A DNA stretch of 58,418 nt from Rhizobium sp. (GTDB lineage Bacteria > Pseudomonadota > Alphaproteobacteria > Rhizobiales > Rhizobiaceae): positions 1 through 58,418 of the forward strand of contig DPXQ01000072.1 of NCBI GenBank assembly GCA_003527225.1, read 5' to 3'. The position numbers and the translations under genes are program-made. Positions 41,487-51,500 of this stretch are shown here, piece by piece. The first letter of the stretch is position 1. Each line of letters opens with the position of its first letter. The notes beneath the pieces are model-generated. The model made no database searches. It was given only the letters and a program-made list of their open reading frames with translations, and was not told where the DNA came from.

Positions 41487-41858
41487 ATGCTACGCGGCAT
41501 TGCAGCGCTGCTGTTCTTCCAGCTTCTCGGCGAAAGCCTGGTGTTCATCACCAAGGTATCCGTGCCGGGCCCAGTGATCGGGCTTGTGCTTTTGTTTTTC
41601 GCCATGCAGGCGGGCAAGCGCGTCGCCAATGCCTCCTTTGCGAGCGTCGAGGGTGCGGCCAATGCGCTGCTGGCCAATCTCGGCCTGCTGTTCGTGCCGG
41701 CGGGCGTCGGCGTCGTGGCGCTGTGGGACGTGGTGCAGGCGCAGTGGGCGGCGATCGCCGTCGTGCTGGTGGTTTCCGCCGTGTTCACGCTTGCGGTGAC
41801 GGTCTGGACCTTCATCGCGGCCCGGCGCCTGCTCGGCCAGGGGGCGGGCCGCGAATGA
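41487..41858 (+). CDS. lrgA: CidA/LrgA family membrane protein
   Basis: The 123-aa protein has four hydrophobic helices and the CidA/LrgA opening with the conserved VPGPVIGLVLLFFAM segment (about residues 26-40). These holin-like proteins are coupled to LrgB-type partners and have been linked to autolysis control, overflow metabolism and, more recently, transport of pyruvate or related metabolites. GGAG lies 7 bases before the ATG. Its stop overlaps the lrgB start by 4 bases. Confidence 0.87.
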   Translation: MLRGIAALLFFQLLGESLVFITKVSVPGPVIGLVLLFFAMQAGKRVANASFASVEGAANALLANLGLLFVPAGVGVVALWDVVQAQWAAIAVVLVVSAVFTLAVTVWTFIAARRLLGQGAGRE

Positions 41859-42574
41859 GGAGCCCAGTCGAACTTTGGGTCTATCTTTCGGCATCGCCGC
41901 TGATCTGGCTGACGCTCACCGTGTGCACCTGGATCGCGGCCTCCGAGCTGTCGCTCCGGCTGAAGCGCAACCCGCTGGTCAACCCGGTGCTGACCTCGAC
42001 GCTGTTCCTGTCCGTGGTGATGACCATTGGCGACATTCCCTACGAGCAGTTCTTCGCCGGCGCGCAGTTCGTCCACTTCCTGCTGGGTCCGGCCACGGTG
42101 GCGATCGCCATACCGATGTTCCGGCAATGGAAGCGGGTGAAGCAGCTCTTGCTGCCGATCGCGGCGGCGCTGATCGTCGGCTCGCTGGCGGCGGTCGGCT
42201 CCGTCGTGGCGCTGGCCTATGCGGTGGGGCTGTCCGAGGACGTGATGATCTCGTTCCTGCCAAAATCGGCGACGGCGGGCGTTGCCATGGCGATCTCCGC
42301 CTCGCTCGGCGGCAATCCGTCGCTGACGGCGGTGCTCGTGCTGCTCACGGGCATCACCGGCGCGCTGATCGTGACGCCGTTCATGAACCTGATGCGCATT
42401 CGCGACTATGCCGCGCGGGGCTTTGCCGTGGGGCTTACCTCGCACGGGATCGGCACGGCGCGCGCCTATGAGGTGGACGAAACGGCCGGGCTTTTTGCCG
42501 GGATCGCCATGGCGCTCAACGCGGTGGCGACCTCGGTGATCGTGCCGCTGGCTGCGGCGGTCTTGCTGCGGTGA
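41855..42574 (+). CDS. lrgB: LrgB family membrane protein
   Basis: This 239-aa protein has about seven hydrophobic segments and the LrgB-family core FLPKSATAGVAMAIS (about residues 135-150) followed by LGGNPSLTAVLVLLTG and GLTSHGIGTARAYE. The ATG at 41855 overlaps the lrgA stop by 4 bases (ATGA), so an in-frame extension to 41435 is not real. LrgA and LrgB work together at the inner membrane; the plant homologue of this fused pair transports glycolate and glycerate. Confidence 0.88.
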   Translation: MRSPVELWVYLSASPLIWLTLTVCTWIAASELSLRLKRNPLVNPVLTSTLFLSVVMTIGDIPYEQFFAGAQFVHFLLGPATVAIAIPMFRQWKRVKQLLLPIAAALIVGSLAAVGSVVALAYAVGLSEDVMISFLPKSATAGVAMAISASLGGNPSLTAVLVLLTGITGALIVTPFMNLMRIRDYAARGFAVGLTSHGIGTARAYEVDETAGLFAGIAMALNAVATSVIVPLAAAVLLR

Positions 42575-42636
42575 GGGGCGGATTTTCGGGTGAGGGATTG
42601 GAATTGTTGGCGTCCACAGGTCCCGCGCCCTGACGC

Positions 42637-42674
42637 AAAAAATCCGGCAGCTGGCCTTTGGCCAAGTGCCGGAT
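42637..42674 (-). terminator. Intrinsic terminator of the beta-oxidation operon
   Basis: The outer arms ATCCGGCA (42642-42649) and TGCCGGAT (42667-42674), plus an inner TGGCC/GGCCA stem around TTT, form a long hairpin with a two-base internal mismatch. On the minus strand it is followed by six T (42642 down to 42637). It lies about 85 bases after the stop of the FadB-type gene. Confidence 0.75.
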
Positions 42675-42709
42675 GACGTGTCCAAAAAGGGGCATTGCGA
42701 GCTGCCCCT

Positions 42710-42755
42710 AATCCGCCCTTCGGGCACCTTCTCCCCGTAAACGGGGAGAAGGGGG
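42710..42755. repeat. Rhizobial-type intergenic palindromic repeat, copy 1
   Basis: The core palindrome has 12-base arms, CCTTCTCCCCGT (42727-42738) and ACGGGGAGAAGG (42741-42752), with an AA centre. A preceding ATCCG...CGG...CA segment aligns with the copy at 46265-46309. This CACCTTCTCCCCG-type element is common between genes in Rhizobiaceae. It sits immediately downstream of the FadB-type stop codon. Confidence 0.75.
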
Positions 42756-42759
42756 CGCC

Positions 42760-44973
42760 TCAGGCGGCCCTTGCGCTTTCGCCGTAGGGGTCGAACCGGC
42801 CGTAGAAGGTTTCGCCCTTGGCGGCCATGTCCTTCAGGAGCGGGGTCGGCTGGAAGTGGTCGCCGTACTCTGCGGCGAGCTTCTCGCAAAGCTCCACGAA
42901 GGGCTTCACGCCCATACCGTCGATGTAGCTGAGCGTACCGCCGGTATAGGGCGCGAAACCGAAGCCGAGGATGGAGCCGACATCGGCTTCGCGCGGATCG
43001 GTGACGATGCCCTCTTCCATGGTGCGGGCAGCCTCGAGCGCGATGGTGACCAGCAGTCGCTGCTTGAGCACTTCAACGTCGACCTCGTCGGCCTTCTTCT
43101 GCGGGAACAGGTCCTTTAGGCCCGGCCAGAGGAACTTTTTGGCGGGCTTGGCCGGATATTCGTAGAAGCCCTTGCCGTTCTTGCGGCCGCGGCGGTCGAG
43201 GTCATCGACCAGCTTGTTGATCAGCGCCATGTGCTTCGGATCGACGGCGGCCTCGCCGAGATCGGCAATCGAGGCCTTGAGGATCTTCTGGGACAGATCG
43301 ATCGCCACCTCGTCGTTGAGCGACAGCGGGCCGACCGGCATGCCGGCCATCTTGGCAGCATTCTCGATCATGATCGCCGGAACGCCCTCGATCAGCATGT
43401 CATAGGCTTCGTGGATATAGCGGAAGACGCAGCGGTTGACGTAGAAGCCGCGGGTGTCGTTTACGACGATCGGGGTCTTCCTGATCGCGGCGACATAGTC
43501 GAGCGCGACGGCCAGCGCCTTGTCGCCGGTTTCCTTGCCGAGGATCACTTCGGTCAGCATCATCTTCTCGACGGGGGAGAAGAAATGCACGCCGATGAAT
43601 TGGGCCGGGCGCTTGGAGTTTTTCGCAAGCCCCGTGATCGGCAGGGTCGAGGTGTTGGAGGCGAAGATGGAGCCCTCGGGCAGCACGGCTTCGACCGCCT
43701 CGATGACGGCCTTCTTCACGTCTCGGTCCTCGAAGACCGCCTCGACGACGAGGTCGGCATCCGAGAGCGACGAATAGTCGGCGGAAGGCGTGATGAGGGA
43801 AAGCAGCTTCTCAGCTTCTTCCTGGGTCATCCGGCCCTTGCCGATGGCGGCCTTCACCAGGCCCTCGGAATGGGTCTTGCCCTTGGTGGCGGCTTCGATG
43901 TCGCGGTCGATCAAGACGACCGGGATGCCGGCGGCAGCCGTCACATAGGCGATCGAGGCGCCCATGAAGCCGGCGCCGACGACGCCGACCTTCTTGAACT
44001 CCGACTTCGGTACGCCGGCCGGGCGGCGAGCGCCCTTGCCGAGTTCCTGCATCGATACGAACAGCGAGCGGATCATCGAGAAGGCTTCGGTGGTCTGGAC
44101 GATCTCGGTGAAATAGCGCTGCTCGACCTTGAGGGCGGTATCGAAGGGCAGCTGCAGGCCCTCATAGACGCTCTTCAGGATCGCAAGCGCCGCCGGATAG
44201 TTGCCGGCGGTTTCGCGGCGCAGGATGGCGGAAGCGGCTGGCCACAGCTGGGCGGCAGCCGGGGTCCAGATGCCGCCGCCGGGGGCCTTGAAGCCCTTTT
44301 CGTCCCAGGGGGCGACGGGCTTCAGGCCATCCTTGATCATCTGCTTGGCGGCCGGGATCAGCTGGTCGGGCTCGACGACCTGATGGACGAGGTTCATCGC
44401 CTTGGCGCGCGAGGCGGTGAGCGACTGGCCGGTGGTCATCATCTGCAGGGCATCCTGCGTGCCGGCCAGGCGCGAGACGCGTTGGGTGCCCCCGGCGCCG
44501 GGGAAGATGCCGACCTTGACCTCAGGAAGCGCCAGCTTCACCGACTTGGCATTGGAGGCGACGCGGCCATGGCAGGCGAGCGACAATTCAAATGCGCCGC
44601 CCATGCAGGTGCCGTTGATCGCGGCGACCCAGGGCTTGCCGTTGGTCTCGATCTTGCGCCACAGCCAGGACATGCGGCCGGCGGCGTCGAACAACTTCTT
44701 GATCGCGGTGTCCGGGTTTTTCGCCTTCTCCTCCTCGATCATCGAGAACATGCTCTTGATCATGGTGAGGTCGGCGCCGCCGGAGAAGGTCGACTTGCCG
44801 GAGGTGAAGACCACGCCCTTGACCGCGGCGTCGGCGACGGTCTGATCAACGATCTTCTCGATCTCGTCCATCACCTCGACGGTGAAGACGTTCATTGACT
44901 TGTCTTTCATGTCCCAGGTGACGAGCGCAATGCCGTCGGCGTCGGTTTCGATGGTGAAATTCTTGTAAGTCAT
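42760..44973 (-). CDS. fadB: Fatty-acid oxidation complex alpha subunit (enoyl-CoA hydratase / 3-hydroxyacyl-CoA dehydrogenase)
   Basis: This 737-aa bifunctional beta-oxidation enzyme has an N-terminal crotonase domain (about 1-200, with NGTCMGGAFELSLACHGRV and the GIFPGAGGTQR loop), a linker, an NAD-binding 3-hydroxyacyl-CoA dehydrogenase domain (KKVGVVGAGFMGASIA at about 326-341; the SNTSTLPIT and GVHFFSPVEKM catalytic segments) and a C-terminal dimerisation part. It lies 16 bases downstream of the thiolase on the same strand, the usual alpha/beta partnership. FadJ would be an equally fair symbol. Confidence 0.93.
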   Translation of the reverse strand: MTYKNFTIETDADGIALVTWDMKDKSMNVFTVEVMDEIEKIVDQTVADAAVKGVVFTSGKSTFSGGADLTMIKSMFSMIEEEKAKNPDTAIKKLFDAAGRMSWLWRKIETNGKPWVAAINGTCMGGAFELSLACHGRVASNAKSVKLALPEVKVGIFPGAGGTQRVSRLAGTQDALQMMTTGQSLTASRAKAMNLVHQVVEPDQLIPAAKQMIKDGLKPVAPWDEKGFKAPGGGIWTPAAAQLWPAASAILRRETAGNYPAALAILKSVYEGLQLPFDTALKVEQRYFTEIVQTTEAFSMIRSLFVSMQELGKGARRPAGVPKSEFKKVGVVGAGFMGASIAYVTAAAGIPVVLIDRDIEAATKGKTHSEGLVKAAIGKGRMTQEEAEKLLSLITPSADYSSLSDADLVVEAVFEDRDVKKAVIEAVEAVLPEGSIFASNTSTLPITGLAKNSKRPAQFIGVHFFSPVEKMMLTEVILGKETGDKALAVALDYVAAIRKTPIVVNDTRGFYVNRCVFRYIHEAYDMLIEGVPAIMIENAAKMAGMPVGPLSLNDEVAIDLSQKILKASIADLGEAAVDPKHMALINKLVDDLDRRGRKNGKGFYEYPAKPAKKFLWPGLKDLFPQKKADEVDVEVLKQRLLVTIALEAARTMEEGIVTDPREADVGSILGFGFAPYTGGTLSYIDGMGVKPFVELCEKLAAEYGDHFQPTPLLKDMAAKGETFYGRFDPYGESARAA

Positions 44974-44989
44974 AGTCTTTCTCCCGAAA

Positions 44990-46198
44990 TCAGACGCGTT
45001 CGATGATGGTGGCGGTGCCCATGCCGGCGCCGATGCACAGCGTGATGAGCGCGGTGTTCAAGTCGCGGCGTTCCATCTCGTCGAGCGCGGTGCCGAGGAT
45101 CATGGCGCCGGTGGCGCCCAGCGGATGGCCCATGGCGATGGCACCGCCGTTGACGTTCATGATGTCATGGGAAACCTCGAAATGCTGCATGAAGCGCAAC
45201 ACGACGGCGGCAAACGCCTCGTTCAGTTCGAAGATGTCGATGTCGGAGATCGTCATGCCGGCGCGCTTCAAAAGCTTTTCGGTGACGTCGACCGGGCCGG
45301 TCAGCATCAGTGCCGGATCGGAGCCGATATTGGCGAAGGCGCGGACGCGGGCGCGGGGCTTGAGGCCCATGCTTTCGCCGCCGGCCTTCGAGCCGAGCAG
45401 CACGGCGGCCGAACCGTCAACAATGCCGGACGAATTGCCGGCGTGGTGGACATAGTTGATCTTCTCGATTTCCGGATGGGCCTGGATGGCGACGGCATCG
45501 AAACCGCCCATTTCACCGGGCATCTGGAAGGACGGGTTGAGGCCGGCCAGCGACTGCATGTCGGTCGAAGGCCGCATGTGCTCGTCCCTGGCCAGGATGA
45601 CGAGGCCGTTCTGGTCCTTGACCGGAATGACCGAGCGGTCGAAGCGGCCGGCATCCCAGGCGGCGCCAGCGCGCTTTTGGCTTTCAACAGCATAGGCGTC
45701 GACGTCGTCGCGGGAGAAGCCATACTTTGTGGCGATCAGGTCGGCGGAGACGCCCTGCGGCATGAAATAGGCGGGATAATTGACCGAGGGATCCATGTAC
45801 CAGGCGCCGCCGGCCATGCCCATGCCGATGCGCGACATGCTTTCGACGCCGCCGGCAATAACGATGTCGTCGGAGCCGGCCATGATCTTGCCGGCGGCCA
45901 GATTGACGGCATCGAGAGCGGAAGCGCAGAAACGCGAGATCTGGATGCCGGGAGCCCTGGTCGAATAGCCGGCCTCGAAGGCGGCGGCCTTCGGGATCAC
46001 GGCGCCGGCTTCCATGACCGGGTCGACGCAGCCCATGATGATGTCATCGACTGTCGAGGTATCCAGCCCGTTGCGGTCGCGCAGGGCCTCGAGAACCTTC
46101 GCGGCAAGCCGCGGCGTCGGCACTTCGTGCAGCGAGCCGTCCTTCTTGCCACGGCCGCGCGGCGTGCGCACGTGATCATAAATGAAGACTTCGGTCAT
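44990..46198 (-). CDS. fadA: Acetyl-CoA C-acyltransferase (thiolase)
   Basis: This 402-aa thiolase catalyses the last step of beta-oxidation with the FadB-type partner. The nucleophile is Cys91 in ISRFCASALDAVN, the active-site His is in GGAIAMGHPLGATGA (about 358), and the second Cys is in LCIGAGMG (about 388). The ATG at 46198 follows GGGAGATGAAACA; an in-frame start at 46282 lies in the palindromic repeat and is rejected. It is the middle gene of a three-gene operon. Confidence 0.93.
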   Translation of the reverse strand: MTEVFIYDHVRTPRGRGKKDGSLHEVPTPRLAAKVLEALRDRNGLDTSTVDDIIMGCVDPVMEAGAVIPKAAAFEAGYSTRAPGIQISRFCASALDAVNLAAGKIMAGSDDIVIAGGVESMSRIGMGMAGGAWYMDPSVNYPAYFMPQGVSADLIATKYGFSRDDVDAYAVESQKRAGAAWDAGRFDRSVIPVKDQNGLVILARDEHMRPSTDMQSLAGLNPSFQMPGEMGGFDAVAIQAHPEIEKINYVHHAGNSSGIVDGSAAVLLGSKAGGESMGLKPRARVRAFANIGSDPALMLTGPVDVTEKLLKRAGMTISDIDIFELNEAFAAVVLRFMQHFEVSHDIMNVNGGAIAMGHPLGATGAMILGTALDEMERRDLNTALITLCIGAGMGTATIIERV

Positions 46199-46264
46199 TG
46201 TTTCATCTCCCTTGGGGCGCGCAAGCGCCTTTGAAATTGCTGTGGCCATCTTGCGACAGCGCCT

Positions 46265-46309
46265 CATCCGGACTGCGGCCACCTTCTCCCCGCATGCGGG
46301 GAGAAGGGG
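46265..46309. repeat. Rhizobial-type intergenic palindromic repeat, copy 2
   Basis: The core is a perfect palindrome with 13-base arms, CCTTCTCCCCGCA (46282-46294) and TGCGGGGAGAAGG (46295-46307), and no loop. The flanks align with the copy at 42710-42755 (CATCCG...CGG..CA before the arm). It lies inside the fad operon, between the acyl-CoA dehydrogenase stop and the thiolase start. Confidence 0.75.
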
Positions 46310-46313
46310 ATAG

Positions 46314-48107
46314 TCAAAACGCTTCGGCTGCCATTTCCATCAGGCTGTCAGCACCGGCCTCGATGCGGGTCTTGCGCAGCGCCGTTTCCGGCATGATCTT
46401 CTCCATGTAGAAGCGGCCGGTCAGAAGCTTGTTCCTGAAATAGTCGGCGTCGCCGGTGCCGGCGGCGAAGTTGTCGTTGGCGGCCTTGGCCATCTTCGCC
46501 CACATGTAGCCCAGAACGACAAGGCCGAAGAGGTGCATGTAGTCGGTCGAGCCGGCACCGGCATTGTCGGGCTTGGCCATGGCGTTCTGCATGAACCACA
46601 TGGTGGAGGCCTGCAGGTCGTTCAGGCCCTTCTTCAGGCCCTTGGTGAAGAAGGCCATCTTCTCGTCGGCGCGGTTTTCCTCGCAGAAATCGCCTATTTC
46701 CTTGAAGAGAGCCATGACGGCGCGGCCACCGTTCAGCCCGAGCTTGCGGCCGACCAAATCGAGCGCCTGGATGCCGTTGGCGCCTTCATAGATCATGGCG
46801 ATACGGGCATCGCGGACATACTGGCTCATGCCGTGTTCCTCGATATAGCCGTGGCCGCCGAAGACCTGCTGCGCCATGACGGCGTGATCGAAGCCCTTGT
46901 CGGTCAAGACACCCTTGAGGATCGGCGTCATCAGGCCGAGGAGATCGTCGGCCGCCTGCTTCTCGGCCTCGTCGCCCGAGCGGTGCGCGATGTCGGATTT
47001 CAGCGCGGTCCAGAGCGTGAAGGCGCGGCCGGCCTCGGTGAAGGCCTTGATGGTCAGCAGCGAACGGCGGATATCCGGGTGGACGATGATCGGGTCGGCC
47101 TTCTTGTCCGGCGCCTTGACGCCTGAAAGCGAACGACCCTGGATGCGCTCGCGGGCATAGTTGACCGCATTCTGGTAGGCGACTTCGGCAATGGAGAGGC
47201 CCTGTAGGCCGACGCCGAGGCGGGCCTCGTTCATCATCACGAACATGGCGGAGAGACCCTTGTTCTCCGCGCCGAGCAGATAGCCCGTCGCCTCGTCGTA
47301 GTTCATGACGCAGGTCGAATTGCCGTGGATGCCCATCTTGTGCTCGATCGCGCCGCAGGTGGCCGCGTTGCGCGCACCGACCGAGCCGTCTTCGTTGATC
47401 ATGTACTTCGGAACGATGAAGAGCGAGATGCCCTTGGTCCCTTCCGGCGCACCCTCGATACGGGCGATCACCAGATGGATGATGTTGTCGGTCATGCCGT
47501 GCTCGCCGGCGGAAATGAAGATCTTCTGCCCGGAAATCCTGTAGGAGCCGTCGCCGTTCGGAACGGCCTTGGTGCGCAGGAGCCCGAGATCGGTGCCGCA
47601 ATGGGGCTCGGTCAGGTTCATCGTGCCCGACCATGTGCCCTCGACCATCTTCGGCAGGTAAGTCTGCTTCTGCTCGTCGGTGCCGTGGACGAGGATCGCG
47701 GCGATCGCGCCCTGGGTCAGGCCCGGATACATCATCAGCGCCATGTTGGCCGACGACATATATTCGCCGACGGCCGAATGCAGCACGTAGGGCAGGCCCT
47801 GCCCGCCATATTCCTGCGGAACGGCAAGGCCGATCCAGCCGCCCTGACAATAGGCGTCATAGGCTTCCTTGAAGCCCCCCGGCACGGTCACGCTGCCGTC
47901 GTCGTGGCGGGTGCAGCCTTCCTGGTCACCGGCAAGGTTGAGCGGGAACAACTGCTCCTCGGCCAGCTTCGCAGCCTCGCCGACAATGGCCTCGATCATG
48001 TCGGGGGTGGCTTCCTCGAAACCGGGGAGATTGTGGTAGCGTTCGAGACCAAGCACGTCGTTGAGAACGAAAAGCGTATCGTTTACCGGGGCCTTGTATA
48101 CAGGCAT
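46314..48107 (-). CDS. Acyl-CoA dehydrogenase (long form with C-terminal domain)
   Basis: This 597-aa flavoprotein is of the 600-residue acyl-CoA dehydrogenase class found beside FadAB in alphaproteobacteria (AcdA/DmdC-like). Segments include [19 protein letters not shown] (FAD/substrate loop, about 160-180), the [14 protein letters not shown] strand, [20 protein letters not shown] and the catalytic Glu in [15 protein letters not shown]-terminal domain follows from about residue 470. It is first in the fad operon and has a 22-base palindromic operator upstream, at 48170-48191. DmdC-type enzymes act on methylmercaptopropionyl-CoA, but here a fatty acyl-CoA is more likely. Confidence 0.92.
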   Translation of the reverse strand: MPVYKAPVNDTLFVLNDVLGLERYHNLPGFEEATPDMIEAIVGEAAKLAEEQLFPLNLAGDQEGCTRHDDGSVTVPGGFKEAYDAYCQGGWIGLAVPQEYGGQGLPYVLHSAVGEYMSSANMALMMYPGLTQGAIAAILVHGTDEQKQTYLPKMVEGTWSGTMNLTEPHCGTDLGLLRTKAVPNGDGSYRISGQKIFISAGEHGMTDNIIHLVIARIEGAPEGTKGISLFIVPKYMINEDGSVGARNAATCGAIEHKMGIHGNSTCVMNYDEATGYLLGAENKGLSAMFVMMNEARLGVGLQGLSIAEVAYQNAVNYARERIQGRSLSGVKAPDKKADPIIVHPDIRRSLLTIKAFTEAGRAFTLWTALKSDIAHRSGDEAEKQAADDLLGLMTPILKGVLTDKGFDHAVMAQQVFGGHGYIEEHGMSQYVRDARIAMIYEGANGIQALDLVGRKLGLNGGRAVMALFKEIGDFCEENRADEKMAFFTKGLKKGLNDLQASTMWFMQNAMAKPDNAGAGSTDYMHLFGLVVLGYMWAKMAKAANDNFAAGTGDADYFRNKLLTGRFYMEKIMPETALRKTRIEAGADSLMEMAAEAF

Positions 48108-48169
48108 GCAGAACTTCCTCCGAGACTAGTCCGGACCGGATCCGGCCGTTTTCATGCTTATATAAAATA

Positions 48170-48191
48170 TTGACGTTTGCGTAAACGTCAA
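48170..48191. promoter_or_regulatory. Palindromic operator upstream of the acyl-CoA dehydrogenase gene
   Basis: TTGACGTTT (48170-48178) and AAACGTCAA (48183-48191) form a perfect inverted repeat around GCGT, 63 bases upstream of the ATG. A TTNACGTNNNCGTNAA-type operator is typical of LiuR (MerR family) and related regulators of fatty-acid or branched-chain amino-acid breakdown in alphaproteobacteria. The palindrome is visible; the regulator is not in this window. Confidence 0.65.
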
Positions 48192-48307
48192 TTCCGTGTG
48201 CAGGGCAAATTTTGCCCGGGATCCTGCGCAGACTATGCGTCGACCAATAATCTCATCCTGGCCTTGCGCGGGGAAATCTTACAAATCGTTAAAAATCTTC
48301 GGCCCGG

Positions 48308-48323
48308 TTAACGGGTTGTTTAC
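48308..48323 (+). promoter_or_regulatory. Possible CtrA box upstream of podJ
   Basis: TTAA, a 7-base spacer (CGGGTTG) and TTTAC match the alphaproteobacterial CtrA consensus TTAA-N7-TTAAC at all but one position. It lies about 205 bases before the podJ start. One match of this kind can occur by chance. Confidence 0.4.
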
Positions 48324-48528
48324 CATGTTTCGTGGATTGTTGCCGATGAAACGTGATGATCCGGAGGCCTGTTTTGCGGGTATCCGGACAAGCCTGAACA
48401 GGCCGTGCCTCGATCGGACCGCCGAGCCTTGCGACCGACGCGACCCAGGACGCCCACATCACGACGCCTGAACAGCCAATACCCTCGCGCCGTCAGACGA
48501 GGGGGTCAATGTCGAAGCGAGCAAGAAC

Positions 48529-51500
48529 ATGAACGGATCGCGATCCAATTCTTCCCGCCCAGGCGGCACATCTTCGCTCGATGCGCTGAACCGCACCATA
48601 GAGGGACTTGAGGCTCGTATCGAAGGCCTCATGGGCAGCAACGGGCGTGACGCTCGGAAACCTGAGAAACCGCATCGCGACAGCGGCAACCGGACCGAGC
48701 GGGACCTGCGTCCCGACCCGCTTGCAGAAATCCGCCAGCGGCAGCGCGCGCTCGAAGAAAGCCGATCGACGCCGGCGGAGCGCCGCGCGCCGGATGGCGG
48801 AGACGACCGGTATCTCCCGGGCATGGAGCGGTTTGCACCCTCGGCCAGTCATATGCCCTCCTCCCATGCGCAACCGGACGCGGCAGCACGCGATATCACC
48901 CAGGCACTGCTTGGTCTGCGGCAAGAACTGAAGCACGACATCACCGAAAGCCTGTCCAGGGAAATGACTGCGCTTCGCGCCGAAATGCGCGGCATCCGAA
49001 CACTCGCCGAGGAACGGCGTCCTTCGGAAGACATGCGCGACGACATCGCGAGGCTTGCCGACGGTATCAGCCAGCTCGGCCAGTATCGGGCTCCGGGCTC
49101 CGAGGACCTGCAGGCCGAATTCGAGGAATTGCGTTCGCTGATGGACGGATTGGCGCGCGAGGATTCCGTGCGCCACATCGAACGGCGCTGGGAAAATATA
49201 GAAGAGCGGCTGGACGGCCTCGACCCCGGCGCGCTGCGCGCCGAACTGCTGTCACTGGCCGATCGGCTGGACGACATCAAGAGACATCTCGGCACCATGG
49301 GCGACCATAGCGCAATCCGCGCGCTCGAGGACAAGCTGGTGACGGTTGCCACCGCGCTCGAACTTATCGGCGCGCATATCGACCCCAGCGAAAGGATGCT
49401 GACGGAGCAGTTCGCCGGCATCGACATGCGGCTCGACGAGATCAGCCGGGCGATTGCCGCCGGCGGCCGCAGCAGCGTTCCGTCCACCGATACCGTGACA
49501 ATCGGACGGATCGAGGACCGGATTGCGGGAATTGCCCGGCAGATCGAGGGAATTGCGGACAAGGCGGCAGAGCGAGAAGACCCGGCAGGCGAACTCGGGC
49601 GGCGCCTAGAAGCGCTGACGGCGCGGATCGAGGACCTGAGCAGTGAGCGGACGGCGCGCCGGCTCGAAGAGCGGCTGGACCATCTCTCCCTGGTTCTTGA
49701 ACGCACGCAGATGCCGGGGCCGCAGCCGGAACTGACAGGCTATCTTGCCGATATCTCCCGCAAGATCGACGCGCTCGACCACGGTTCGGTCAACGACCGG
49801 CTGGCCGAGCGGCTTGACCTGCTCGCACATCGTATCGGGGAACTCGCTGCTCCGGCAAGAAGCGTCGCCCCAGTCGACGACTACCCGCTGCGCGAACTCG
49901 AGGAACGCCTCAACACGATTGTCGAGCGGCTCGAGGAGACCGCTGACGCACCGGCCCATGACACCAATGCGCTGCGCGGTCTCGAAGAACAGATCGCCCA
50001 CCTCTCGACGCTGATCGGCACCGCGCCAAGCGAAGCGGATACAGGAACCAACCAGTTCGCAGATCGCATTTCGGCGCTCGAAGACTACATGTCGACCAGC
50101 GACGAATACATCATCGAGGCGGCGCGGCAGGCTGCGGAGACGGTGATGGAGAGCTATTCCCAATCAGCGGCGGCCAAAGGCGATGCATCGGGCGCGGATA
50201 TCGCCGCCCTTTCGGCGCTTGCCGAACACCTGAAGCAGCTGGAGGAATTCAGCAGGGACACCGAAGAACGCACGCACAGGACCTTCGAAGCGCTGCATGA
50301 CACGCTGGTGCAGATCGCAGAGAGGCTCGACCAGATCGACAACCGCGTGCCGGTACCGGCCAGCGCTCACGCCGAACAAGACACCGCAGTCCGCACGCCG
50401 GCTCCCCCGGCGACCCAGGAGGGTCCCGAAGCGACGCTTCGCGACGACTACAAGGTGGCAGAGACGGCCGCCGCGCCAATGCCTTCGCTCCCGGATCTCG
50501 AATATGATTACGCCATGGAAATGGCCGCGCCCGAAATCGAAGTCTCGAATCCGGAAAAGAGAGCTGCCAAGCCGAGCCTGATCGCCGGCATCGGCAAGCG
50601 CCTGCGGCCAGGCCAGAAGAAGGAAGAACCGGCACCGGCCGCGCGCACGCTCGTCGACCCCAGCCCGTCGATCGATCCCGCCGAAATGTTGCCGCCGGAA
50701 GAGGCCAACGAACTGCTCGAACCGGGTTCCGGCGCGCCGGACGTACGCAAGATCCTCGAACGGGTCCGCGCCAGCCAGGCCGCGCAACGGGATGCCGGCG
50801 ACGCGGCTTCTTCGCCCGGAGACATGGATCGTACGGACTATATCGCCGCGGCCCGGCGCGCCGCCCAGGCCGCCGCGACCGAGATGGACCGCACGCAGCG
50901 CAGTGCACCCGGAAAGGCGGAAGACGGTCCGACCTCCACTTCAGGTATTTCCCGCTATCGGCGCCCCATCCTCATGGCGGTCGGCGCGATCCTGCTCGCG
51001 GCCATGGCCATGCCTCTGGTCAACACGCTGACGGGGGGCGAGAAATCGCCGCCAGTCACTGCAATCGAGACCCCTGAAGGAATGGAAAACGGCACGGCGG
51101 CGCAAAGCGCGCGGGAAAGCGACGGTGCGCTTGCCGACACGACGGCAAGCGAAACCAGCCTAGCCGCCGTCGATGCCGGTGAGACGCCCGTCAAGTCAGA
51201 GATCGTGACTGCGGAGAGCGGCGTATCCGACAGCGCCGCACTGACGGCACAGGTGCCGCTGGATGAAAGCGGCCAGCTCGACACGCTTGCTGCCGCGAAA
51301 AATTCCGAACAGCAGGCCGCAACGGCGCAATTCGCGCCCGTTCCCTCGCAGCCCGCCGTCCCGGCGAGCGCGACGGCACCTGCCGCGGACGAAACCGCGC
51401 CGATCACCGTCCCCGATGCGATCAAACCCGCCTCGCTGGTGATCGCGGCCAAGCAGGGCGATCCGCTGGCGCTTTTCGAGATCGGTGCCCGTTATTCCGA

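Larger units (their letters stand above)
48108..48528. other. Divergent intergenic region with fad operator and podJ promoter
   Basis: The 421-base gap holds the palindromic operator at 48170-48191 on the fad side. On the podJ side it holds a CtrA-like site (48308-48323) and a possible 7-codon leader peptide just before podJ (48509-48532). No other gene is supported; longer frames through the region have no family features. Confidence 0.55.

Noticed and set aside
43231..44898. 555-codon plus-strand frame opposite the FadB-type gene
   Set aside because: Antisense shadow of a clearly recognised bifunctional enzyme; low-complexity Asp/Gly/His-rich translation.
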